Shown here: piece after piece, positions 1 to 6,998 of the stretch
Numbering within the stretch: the first letter of the stretch is position 1
Layout: each line of letters begins with the position of its first letter
Assembly: GCA_038230275.1 (NCBI GenBank)
Contig: JBBRNO010000153.1
Location: forward strand, 1 to 15,588
DNA from: JANXXV01 sp038230275
Lineage (GTDB): Bacteria > Acidobacteriota > Terriglobia > Bryobacterales > Bryobacteraceae
Length of the DNA: 15,588 bases
Direction of reading: 5' to 3'
Position numbers and translations under genes: made by a program
The notes under the pieces: model-generated
What the model was told of the DNA's origin: nothing
Databases searched by the model: none
The model's input: the letters and a program-made list of their open reading frames with translations, nothing else

Positions 1-571
1 CCTGGCGGCAGCCCGATTCGATTGGAGCCGTGTTCACATTTTCTGGGTAGACGAGCGCGCAGTCCCGCCAGGCGATCCGCAAAGCAACTACAAACTGGCG
101 GACGAGAATCTGATTGTCCCGGCCCACATTCCGCATCGCAATGTACACCGCATTGCAGGCGAGTTGCCGCCGGACAAGGCAGCAAAGCGCTACGCGCAAG
201 AGATCGTCGAGTTCTTTGAGTTGGACACTGGGGAGTTGCCGCATTTCGATGTGATGCACTTTGGAACCGGTCCGGACGCGCACACGGCCAGCTTATTTCC
301 CGGCGAAGCGCTGATAGACAATCGGGACGGTATTGCCGCGGCGGTGTTCGTGGAGAAGATCCGGCAATGGCGAATTACGCTTTTGCCAGGCGTACTGCTG
401 GCTGCCCGGCATTCGGTCTTCCTAGCGGCCGGAGAGGACAAGGCTGAAGTACTGCGGGACGTTTTCCTAAATCCCTACGACCCGAAACAATTCCCGGCAC
501 AAATGATTTCTCACCACGGCCGAAAGGTGACATGGTTTCTCGATCACGCAGCTGCCCGGCACCTGGAATAA
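1..571 (+). CDS. pgl: 6-phosphogluconolactonase, 3' part (5' end outside window)
   Basis: This would hydrolyse 6-phosphogluconolactone to 6-phosphogluconate in the oxidative pentose phosphate pathway, in the cytoplasm. The reading frame is open from base 2 to the TAA at 569-571, giving 189 visible residues. The family is usually about 240-250 residues, so roughly the first 50 are missing. Family motifs are clear: VDERAVPPGDPQSNY near the start of the visible part (the DER...SNY block), then GTGPDAHTASLFPG around base 275-303 (the lactonase/glucosamine-6-phosphate isomerase signature). In that signature the usual GPDGH reads GPDAH. An internal ATG at 164 is not the start, because the conserved DER block lies upstream of it. 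The last 40 bases overlap the next gene. The family call is firm; specificity within the lactonase/isomerase family is slightly less so. Confidence 0.93.
   Translation, partial: LAAARFDWSRVHIFWVDERAVPPGDPQSNYKLADENLIVPAHIPHRNVHRIAGELPPDKAAKRYAQEIVEFFELDTGELPHFDVMHFGTGPDAHTASLFPGEALIDNRDGIAAAVFVEKIRQWRITLLPGVLLAARHSVFLAAGEDKAEVLRDVFLNPYDPKQFPAQMISHHGRKVTWFLDHAAARHLE
523..529 (+). promoter_or_regulatory. Ribosome binding site for the CapA-family gene
   Basis: AAAGGTG lies just before the ATG at 532, inside the 3' end of the lactonase gene. It supports starting the CapA gene at 532 and reinitiation from the upstream gene. Its spacing to the start codon (4 bases after AAGG) is short but workable. 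Confidence 0.5.
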
Positions 572-1470
572 CCGGCCGGCGGGAGTTCCTGGCGCTGCTC
601 GCTCCATTAGCCGCACCGCCTCCTGTAAACACCCGCCTGGTCTTCGGCGGGGATGTGATGCTGTCCCGGTATGTCAGCCGAAATGCCCAACAGCGGAACG
701 ATCCCACCTGGCCGTTCCGGCAGATCGCGCCGGTTTTTGAGGCCGCCGATATCGCTTTTGTAAACCTGGAATCTCCCTTCACCGAACGCAAGCGGCCTTT
801 CGATAAGGGGATGATTTTCGGAGCCTCGCCCGATATGGTGAACGGCCTGCGGTTGGCTGGAATCGACGTAGTCTCCACTGCCAACAACCACGCGCGCGAT
901 TGCGGAGATAAGGGGATTGAGTTCACGTTGCAGGTACTCAATGACAATGGAATCGCTGCCGCCGGGACCGGACTGACCGAAAGCCTGGCGCACGCGGGAG
1001 CCGTGATTGAGCGCCATGGTACACGCTACGGGTTCCTCGCTTATACCTACGATCAACGGAACGGAAACTACAAGGACGATGACGACCGGGTGGCAGTCAT
1101 GAACATCGACCGGTTGCAAAAGGATCTCAGCAATTTGAAACAGCGGGCCAGCGTGGCCATTGTCTCCATGCACGCGGGCGTTGAGTATCAGAAAAAGCAA
1201 AACTTGTGGCAGACTGCCTTCGCCCGCGCCGCCATCGATGCAGGTGCGGCTTTGGTGATCGGCCACCATCCCCATGTAGTGCAACCGGTTGAAAACTATA
1301 AGGGAGGCGTCATTTTCTATTCCCTGGGCAATCTGATCTTCGATCAGACCGAGCCGCCGGGAACGGAACGCGGTATTGTATCGGACGTAACATTTTGTGG
1401 AAACCGTTTGGTGAGTTACGCAGTCAAACCCTTGATCATCCGAAATACCGTACCGGGATTCCTAGGCTAA
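532..1470 (+). CDS. CapA-family (PGA_cap) exported phosphoesterase-like protein
   Basis: This 312-residue protein belongs to the CapA/poly-gamma-glutamate capsule family (PF09587), which has a metallophosphatase-like fold. Its members act in polyglutamate capsule production or remain uncharacterised. Visible motifs are GGDVML (residues 39-44), NLE (78-80), ANNH (117-120), MHAGVEY (213-219), GHHPHVVQ (244-251) and YSLGNLIFDQ (263-272), which cover the usual metal-site motifs in order. The N terminus has GRREFLALLAPLAA (15-28), a short Tat-like twin-arginine leader, so export is likely. The ATG at 532 is chosen because it keeps this leader and has AAAGGTG before it. The gene overlaps the lactonase gene by 40 bp in another frame and is followed 6 bp later by the SBBP protein gene. 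No neighbouring capB/capC genes are present, so a role in capsule synthesis is not supported by context. Confidence 0.87.
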   Translation: MVSRSRSCPAPGITGRREFLALLAPLAAPPPVNTRLVFGGDVMLSRYVSRNAQQRNDPTWPFRQIAPVFEAADIAFVNLESPFTERKRPFDKGMIFGASPDMVNGLRLAGIDVVSTANNHARDCGDKGIEFTLQVLNDNGIAAAGTGLTESLAHAGAVIERHGTRYGFLAYTYDQRNGNYKDDDDRVAVMNIDRLQKDLSNLKQRASVAIVSMHAGVEYQKKQNLWQTAFARAAIDAGAALVIGHHPHVVQPVENYKGGVIFYSLGNLIFDQTEPPGTERGIVSDVTFCGNRLVSYAVKPLIIRNTVPGFLG

Positions 1471-1476
1471 GACTGC

Positions 1477-4400
1477 ATGACAACTGCTCTAATACGAACT
1501 CTATTACTCTTTGTTTTTCTGAACGCCCTGCTGCCGGCTGCGATTCAAGACATCCGGCATATGCCGGTCTACTTCGAACCGAACCGCGGGCAGGTGGATT
1601 CGGCCGTTCAATTTGTCGCTCGGACACCGGGCCATACCGTGTTTCTGACCGCGCATGGAGCGGTGTTGAGCGCGAAAGGACACGCACCGGTCCGACTGCA
1701 ATTCCACGGCGCTTCGAACCTGGCAAAGTCCGAGGGCGTGGATCGCGTTCCAGCCGTTAGCAATTATTTCACCGGCAATCGCCCTGCCGGTTGGCGTACT
1801 GGAATACAACAATTCAGAAAGGTTCGCTACGCGCAAGTCTATCCCGGTATAGACGTTGTCTATTACGGCAGCGGTCAGGCATCGGAAGGCCATCTGGAAT
1901 ACGACTTGGTAGTGGCGCCGGGCGCGGATCCGAGTGTGATCGATATTGGATATGAGGGAGCACGGCCGGCGCTGACCGCGGATGGCGATCTGCTGATCGC
2001 CGGTGTTCGCCAACATCGCCCGAATATTTACCAGACGGCCAAGGGCACGCGCATCCCGGTAGCAGGCGCGTACCGATTGCAGGCCGACGGCCACGTCCGC
2101 TTCTCACTGGGGAGCTACGACCGGACGCTGCCGCTGGTGATCGATCCGGTAATTCAATTTTCGCTATACCTCGGCACCGCGGGTTATGATGCGGGCTTCG
2201 CCATCGCCGTGGATGAAGCGGGCAACTCCTACATTACCGGCAATACAAACTCCATCTCGTTTCCCTCACAAGGGACCGCTCAGGAATTTCCAGGGGGGAA
2301 CGGAGATGCATTCGTCGCAAAGTACAGCCCGCTGGGCGAACAGCTGATTTACATCACCTATCTGGGCGGAAAGCAGAACGACGCAGGAAATGGAATAGCC
2401 GTGGATGCGCAGCACAATGTTTACGTTAGCGGCTTCACGCTGTCCATGGATTTTCCGATACAAAATGGAGTGCAGAAAAGTTTCGGCGGCGGGGAAGAAG
2501 ATGCGTTCGTTACCAAGATCTCAGCCGCTGGCGACAAGATCGTTTACTCCACCTATCTTGGCGGGGGCGCCAACGATTTCGGCAATGGTATCGCGGTGGA
2601 TGCAGTGGGTAACGCCTACGTTACTGGGTGGACGCGGTCGTCCGATTTTCCAATCGCGAATGCCTTTCAATCCGGACCCTCGGGCGGGGGTGAGGATGTA
2701 TTCGTCACCAAAATCTCACCAGCAGGCAACGCGTTTGTCTACTCGACATTTGTCGGTGGAAACGGACGCGATCTTGGGACAGGCATTGCGGTGGATTCCA
2801 CCGGCGCCGCTTATGTTGCCGGATCCACTTCCTCCACGGTGTTTCCAACCGTGAACGCGTTCCAAGCGCGGAACGCCGGTGCTTCGGACGGTTTCGTTTT
2901 CAAACTTTCACCGGCCGGCAACTCGCTTATCTTCTGCACTTATCTGGGAGGGGCAGCCGAGGACACCATCTTCCGCATTGTGCTGGATGGCACCGGCATT
3001 TACGTCGGCGGCTATACGTCCTCGTCGAATTTCCCGTTAATGAACCCCGCGCAATCGACTGCCGGAGGATCCTACGATGTCTTCGTGGCGAAACTTTCCC
3101 TCTCCGGCTCCACGCTGTTGTATTCCACTTATCTGGGCGGCACTGGTGACGATTTCGGTTATGGACTTGCCGTCGATTCGAGCGGCAGCGCCTATATCGC
3201 CGGATGGACCGCGTCGACAAACTTCCCCACTCAAAATGCGGTGCAGCCGCTGTACGGAGGAGGAGCCTCCGATGCGTTTGTAGCCAGGCTGGCGCCGAAC
3301 GGAAACTCGCTCTTGTACTCCACGTTTCTGGGTGGAAGTGGCGACGATGAAGCACATGGCCTGGCGCTGGATCCTAAAGGCGCTACGTTCATTACCGGAC
3401 GCACTTCGTCAGCCTCGTTCCCAGGCGCACGGAACCGCTATACGGAAGGAAGCGGAAAGTTTGATGCCTTCCTCACGCGAATCTCCGCCGATGTAGGCGC
3501 GGCGTTCGCCCTGGTGTCTCCATCGGCGCTAAGTTTCACGGGCACCGCCGCGGCGGCTCAAACGATCGTGCTGTCAAGCAGCGGGGCATCGCTGAACTTC
3601 GCCGCCTTCGCAACATCGAATGGCAATTGGCTGACAGTGAACCCTTCCTCTGGAGGAACGACGCCGGCAACGCTGACGGTGAGTGTGAATCCAGCGGGGC
3701 TTGGCGGCGGAACCGTCAACGGCACCATCACCATCAATGTTCCTGGTGCGTCGAACAGTCCCATTCTTGTCCCCGTGAGCTATACGCTGGTAACACCGCC
3801 GGTGATCGGTTCCATTAACCCGCCGTCCATCAATGCCGGAGCGGGCGATACCACGGTAACAATCATTGGCAGCGGATTTAGCAATACAACGTCGGTATCG
3901 GTGAATGGAGTTGCGGCGGGCACCATCTTTGTCAATGAATCCACGCTCCGGGCGCTGCTACCCCAATCGCTATTGAGCGCGGTCAGCAATCTTCGAGTTG
4001 CCGTTTCCAATGCGTCGGGGACGTCGCAGCCGGTTATTTTTAGCGTTACCGGCGGCGGTATTTCCTTGCTCTCGGCCGGCGTGGTGAATGCGGCTACGTT
4101 TCAATCGGGATCGTTTGCGCCCGGCGAATTAATCACCGTCTTCGGGTCGGGGTTTGGTCCGGCTTCGCTTGCCGGCACCACAGTGGATGGATCTGGGGTT
4201 CTCAGTAATATCGTCGGCGAGACGCGGGTGCTGTTTGATGGCGTGCCTGCCCCGCTGATCTACTCGACGCGGGGACAACTGAGTACGCTGGTTCCATACT
4301 CGGCTGCGACCCGGTCGAGTATCTCAATGCAGGTGGAGTATCAGGGAGCGGCTTCCGGACCGGTAGTGCTTACGATTTCCGGCTCCAATCCAGGCGTGTT

Positions 4401-4779
4401 TACGGCGGATTCGTCGGGTCGCGGGCAAGCGGCCGCCATCAATGGGGATGGCAGTCTGAACTCCGCGGCGAATCCGGCCAGCCGGGGAAGCGTGATCGTC
4501 CTCTATACGACCGGCGAGGGGCAGACGGATCCGCCGGGGGTTGACGGGAAGCTCGCCAATGGCCCGACGCTGCCGAAGCCGCTGTTACCGGTGCAGGTCC
4601 GCATCAATGGGTTGCTGGCTGATGTGCAATATGCAGGCGCGGCGCCAGGACTGGTGGCCGGCGTCATGCAGGTGAACGTCCGCATTCCGGATGGTGTACC
4701 CTCGGCCAGTGCGCTGCCAGTGGTGGTAAACGTCGGCGGCGTCAATAGCCGGCTGGATGTGACAATCGCGGTGCGGTAA
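1477..4779 (+). CDS. Secreted SBBP-repeat / BACON-like / IPT / Soli_cterm multidomain protein
   Basis: A large exported or surface protein of 1100 residues. The N terminus has a Sec-type signal (residues 1-22, hydrophobic LLLFVFLNALLPAA). A conserved N-terminal domain follows (VYFEPNRGQVDSAVQF at about 31-46), typical of SBBP proteins and running to about residue 220. Seven SBBP propeller repeats then cover about 226-675, each with a YSTYLGG, GIAVD, YVTGWT and FP pattern. A BACON-like Ig domain lies at about 678-772 (SNGNWLTVNPSSG), an IPT/TIG domain at about 774-857 (GSINPPSINAGAGD, VTIIGSGF), and the Solibacter C-terminal domain (TIGR03437 type) at about 860-1095 (VNAATF, APGELITVFGSGFG, LYTTGEGQTD). 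The ATG is 6 bp after the CapA stop with little Shine-Dalgarno, suggesting coupled translation. The biochemical role is unknown; adhesion or carbohydrate binding are guesses. Domain calls are firm. Confidence 0.9.
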   Translation: MTTALIRTLLLFVFLNALLPAAIQDIRHMPVYFEPNRGQVDSAVQFVARTPGHTVFLTAHGAVLSAKGHAPVRLQFHGASNLAKSEGVDRVPAVSNYFTGNRPAGWRTGIQQFRKVRYAQVYPGIDVVYYGSGQASEGHLEYDLVVAPGADPSVIDIGYEGARPALTADGDLLIAGVRQHRPNIYQTAKGTRIPVAGAYRLQADGHVRFSLGSYDRTLPLVIDPVIQFSLYLGTAGYDAGFAIAVDEAGNSYITGNTNSISFPSQGTAQEFPGGNGDAFVAKYSPLGEQLIYITYLGGKQNDAGNGIAVDAQHNVYVSGFTLSMDFPIQNGVQKSFGGGEEDAFVTKISAAGDKIVYSTYLGGGANDFGNGIAVDAVGNAYVTGWTRSSDFPIANAFQSGPSGGGEDVFVTKISPAGNAFVYSTFVGGNGRDLGTGIAVDSTGAAYVAGSTSSTVFPTVNAFQARNAGASDGFVFKLSPAGNSLIFCTYLGGAAEDTIFRIVLDGTGIYVGGYTSSSNFPLMNPAQSTAGGSYDVFVAKLSLSGSTLLYSTYLGGTGDDFGYGLAVDSSGSAYIAGWTASTNFPTQNAVQPLYGGGASDAFVARLAPNGNSLLYSTFLGGSGDDEAHGLALDPKGATFITGRTSSASFPGARNRYTEGSGKFDAFLTRISADVGAAFALVSPSALSFTGTAAAAQTIVLSSSGASLNFAAFATSNGNWLTVNPSSGGTTPATLTVSVNPAGLGGGTVNGTITINVPGASNSPILVPVSYTLVTPPVIGSINPPSINAGAGDTTVTIIGSGFSNTTSVSVNGVAAGTIFVNESTLRALLPQSLLSAVSNLRVAVSNASGTSQPVIFSVTGGGISLLSAGVVNAATFQSGSFAPGELITVFGSGFGPASLAGTTVDGSGVLSNIVGETRVLFDGVPAPLIYSTRGQLSTLVPYSAATRSSISMQVEYQGAASGPVVLTISGSNPGVFTADSSGRGQAAAINGDGSLNSAANPASRGSVIVLYTTGEGQTDPPGVDGKLANGPTLPKPLLPVQVRINGLLADVQYAGAAPGLVAGVMQVNVRIPDGVPSASALPVVVNVGGVNSRLDVTIAVR
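2150..3500 (+). repeat. Seven degenerate tandem SBBP repeat units within the coding sequence
   Basis: About seven units of roughly 55-65 residues recur here. Each opens with YSTYLGG or a variant, continues with DDFGxGIAVD, then YVTGWTxSxxFP, and ends in DAFVTKIS. The fifth unit is the most divergent (FCTYLGGAAEDTIFRIVLD). At DNA level the copies are diverged, so this is old protein-level duplication rather than a recent tandem array. Seven units would fit a seven-bladed beta-propeller, which is inference. Confidence 0.8.
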
Positions 4780-4785
4780 GGCCGG

Positions 4786-5901
4786 CTAAGCCAGCGATAC
4801 CCGGCGCACATCCATCTTCTTTTCGTCCCATTCGCCCAGACCCATGGCGCCGGCGATTTCGATGTGCTCCGGTTGACGGTGCAGGAACGTGCTGAATTTG
4901 TCCGGTGTGTCATTCACAAGGGATTTCATTCCCATCGCGAGACGCTTCTTGTCGAGTTCCTTCCAGCCGATGTGATCTAGCGCAACTGGGTCGGTAGCGA
5001 AGTACATGGTGCGGTGTTCCCATACGAATTGCGGCCTGGCGCCGGGACCGCCGTGATACAGGCCCTTGATGCCATCCAGGATGTTCAACACTACCTTGTT
5101 GCGGATGGTGGGGATGGATACCACGGCAGGGATGAAGGCTCCGCAGGTGTTCTGCGTGACGGTGGCGTGGCTCCGATTCACGTTGTTCACCAACCCGTGC
5201 GACAGATTCTTCAGAGCCAGGGTCACGCCGGCCGATTGGTGGTCCTTTAACACAGGAAGATTGATCAGCTTGTTCACCTGCCTGGTGATGAATTGCGCGG
5301 CGTAAGACCGGCGAGCCGTCAAATTGTTGATGTCATAGCCGGGCAGCGTGAGCGGCATATCCATATAGTGATCCCGGTCATAACCGGCAATGCCCTGCTG
5401 CACTTCTTCATAGTCTTCGGCGGCATAGGCGGTGCGAACGCCATCCGGCAGCCATTTGTCGAAACCGGCTTTGAAGAACTGGGCGCGGTAACGATCATAG
5501 ACGACGATGTCCTGATTCTTGAGACCTGCCGAGCGAAGGCCGGCGATGATTTCGCGAACCACTTCGGCGCAGGAGATGACGTGCGGTTGGCCCACCGGAT
5601 TCACCTTGATGCCGACCACGTCGCCCGGCTCCACAAACTGGCTCCATGCGCTCTTGCTATCCGGCGCGCCAGTCAGCTTCATCATTCCCGTGCGGATCAT
5701 CTGCTGAATGGGCTCGGCTTGAAACGTTCCGGAGACAATACAATTGGGGTGTTCCACCGCTACCACGCGACCGCGGTACAAACCGGGCATGGACAACTTG
5801 GTGCGCTCAGACTTCGAGGCTACCTGTGCATTCAGCTGCAATTGCGACGCGGCCAAACCGCCCGCTACACTTGTGAACCACTTTCTGCGTGAGCATCCCA
5901 T
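4786..5901 (-). CDS. Tat-exported DUF362 family protein
   Basis: A 371-residue protein of the DUF362 family, whose function is not established. The N terminus carries a twin-arginine leader: SRRKWFTSVAGGLAASQ (residues 4-20). DUF362-type segments include VEPGDVVGIKVNP (about residues 90-102), a conserved AEVVREIIAGLRSAG block, an INLPVLKDH segment, and LNILDGIKGLYHGGPG followed by MYFATDPVALDHIGW. Some DUF362 proteins also carry a ferredoxin domain. None is seen here, and the few cysteines do not form a CxxCxxC pattern. The ATG at 5901 is the start that retains the leader, although no clear Shine-Dalgarno sequence precedes it. The gene converges on the SBBP gene with 6 bp between stop codons and diverges from the aldo/keto reductase. 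Family call firm, role unknown. Confidence 0.85.
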   Translation of the reverse strand: MGCSRRKWFTSVAGGLAASQLQLNAQVASKSERTKLSMPGLYRGRVVAVEHPNCIVSGTFQAEPIQQMIRTGMMKLTGAPDSKSAWSQFVEPGDVVGIKVNPVGQPHVISCAEVVREIIAGLRSAGLKNQDIVVYDRYRAQFFKAGFDKWLPDGVRTAYAAEDYEEVQQGIAGYDRDHYMDMPLTLPGYDINNLTARRSYAAQFITRQVNKLINLPVLKDHQSAGVTLALKNLSHGLVNNVNRSHATVTQNTCGAFIPAVVSIPTIRNKVVLNILDGIKGLYHGGPGARPQFVWEHRTMYFATDPVALDHIGWKELDKKRLAMGMKSLVNDTPDKFSTFLHRQPEHIEIAGAMGLGEWDEKKMDVRRVSLA

Positions 5902-5965
5902 GCAAACCAGCGTATGGCCGTAGTGGATGCGAAGTCAAACCGGGCGGTAGAATGGCAGTTTCGCT
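5902..5965. promoter_or_regulatory. Divergent promoter region between DUF362 and aldo/keto reductase genes
   Basis: These 64 bp must drive two divergent genes. On the plus strand, TAGAAT at 5948-5953 resembles a -10 box but has no good -35. On the minus strand, TTGACT (5938-5933) and TACGCT (5914-5909) lie 18 bp apart and could form a weak sigma-70 type promoter. Both putative -10 boxes sit very close to the start codons, and neither gene has a clear Shine-Dalgarno sequence, which would fit short-leader or leaderless transcripts. The region is supported by gene layout; the boxes are tentative. Confidence 0.4.
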
Positions 5966-6940
5966 ATGAATGAATATTCTACGCTCGCCCAACAAGTCAT
6001 CGCGCAGACCAGCAGCGCTTCCGCCACCGGCTTGCCCACCCGCGTGCTTGGACGGACGAACGTGCGCGTCTCCGTTATCGGGATCGGCGGATGGCACCTG
6101 GGTGCCATAAAAGACGAAGCGGACGCCATTCAGCTGATGCACGCCGCCATCGACGAAGGATTGACGTTTTTCGACAATGCCTGGGACTATCAAGACGGCC
6201 ATGCCGAAGAGGTGATGGGCAAAGCGCTGGCAATGGAAGGCCGCCACAAGGTCTTCCTGATGACCAAGAACTGCAACCGGGATTACGCGGGATCGATGAA
6301 ATGTTTGGAGGATAGTCTGCGCCGTTTGCAGACCGACCATCTGGACCTGTGGCAGTTTCATGAATGCAATTACGACAATGATCCCGACTGGATCTTCGAC
6401 ACCGGCGGCATTGAGGCGGCGCTGGACGCCCAGCGTGCCGGCAAGATCCGGTTCATTGGATTCACCGGACATAAAGACCCGCGGATTCATTTGAATATGT
6501 TGGCGAAACCGCACGATTGGGACGCATGCCAGATGCCGGTGAACTTGCTGGACCCGCAGTACCGCAGCTTTCTCAATCAGGTTGTGCCGGTGTGCCTGGA
6601 TAGAAATATCGGCGTGATCGGAATGAAGGGTCTGGGGGGCGGCTGGCCCAACGGCCGCTTCCTGAGCCACGCCGGGTTGACGCCCGAGGAGTGTTACCGG
6701 TTTTGTTTGAGCTTGCCGGTTTCGGTGCAGGTGATGGGGATCAACACGCTAGCACAATTGAAGCAGGACGTGCGGATCGCGCGGGAGTTTGTGCCGATGA
6801 CGGCGGCGGAAATGGACAATGCGGTGGCGCGCCTAAAAGCAATCGCCGGGGATGGAAGACATGAGCAGTTTAAGTCGACCACCGAATTCGATGGACCGCA
6901 CCACCGCATCCAGCACGGTTTCGCGGTAGCCGCGGTTTGA
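5966..6940 (+). CDS. Aldo/keto reductase
   Basis: A 324-residue NAD(P)H-dependent oxidoreductase of the aldo/keto reductase superfamily (TIM barrel). It would interconvert carbonyls and alcohols in the cytoplasm; the substrate cannot be read from sequence. The catalytic tetrad is intact by eye: Asp70 and Tyr75 in FFDNAWDYQDGHAEEVMGKAL's first half, Lys101 in LMTKN, and His132 in WQFHE. The barrel begins at LPTRVLGRTNVRVSVIGIGGW (from about residue 23), and GVIGMKGLGGG and VQVMGINTLAQL mark later conserved strands. The first 22 residues are a polar extension before the barrel; a start further downstream is possible because the ATG at 5966 lacks a good Shine-Dalgarno sequence. It diverges from the DUF362 gene across 64 bp, and a 58 bp gap with a likely promoter separates it from the next gene. 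Confidence 0.9.
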   Translation: MNEYSTLAQQVIAQTSSASATGLPTRVLGRTNVRVSVIGIGGWHLGAIKDEADAIQLMHAAIDEGLTFFDNAWDYQDGHAEEVMGKALAMEGRHKVFLMTKNCNRDYAGSMKCLEDSLRRLQTDHLDLWQFHECNYDNDPDWIFDTGGIEAALDAQRAGKIRFIGFTGHKDPRIHLNMLAKPHDWDACQMPVNLLDPQYRSFLNQVVPVCLDRNIGVIGMKGLGGGWPNGRFLSHAGLTPEECYRFCLSLPVSVQVMGINTLAQLKQDVRIAREFVPMTAAEMDNAVARLKAIAGDGRHEQFKSTTEFDGPHHRIQHGFAVAAV

Positions 6941-6971
6941 AAGCTTTCCTCAGGCACCCGGGGTGTATACT
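6937..6971 (+). promoter_or_regulatory. Putative promoter upstream of the PHP-like secreted protein gene
   Basis: TGTATACT at 6964-6971 forms an extended -10 element (TATACT, one mismatch to consensus). No strong -35 lies at the right distance: TTGAAA at 6937-6942 is 23 bp away, and the 16-bp position reads CTTTCC. An extended -10 can compensate for a poor -35. Predicted transcript start is about 20 bases before the ATG at 6999, leaving room for the ribosome site. Confidence 0.4.
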
Positions 6972-6986
6972 GAGCGCGGAAAAGCT

Positions 6987-6992
6987 GGGGGA
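6987..6992 (+). promoter_or_regulatory. Ribosome binding site fixing the start at 6999
   Basis: GGGGGA lies 6 bases before the ATG at 6999. It is the only purine-rich site near the start and agrees with the signal peptide that begins there. Confidence 0.7.
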
Positions 6993-6998
6993 AACTAG

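Noticed and set aside
607..1284. Long minus-strand open frame opposite the CapA gene
   Set aside because: Antisense to a gene with clear family motifs, no recognisable domain, and explained by GC-rich codon bias in the opposite frame.
2150..3500. Spaced repeated motifs considered as a CRISPR-like or minisatellite array
   Set aside because: The periodicity is at protein level (SBBP repeats), DNA copies are diverged, and the frame is open throughout.
4775..4800. GGCCGGCTAAGCC near the SBBP stop as an intrinsic terminator
   Set aside because: The stem is only about three base pairs and no T-run follows on either strand.
5807..6670. 287-residue minus-strand open frame spanning the DUF362 start and the aldo/keto reductase
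   Set aside because: It overlaps two well-supported genes and shows no family features.
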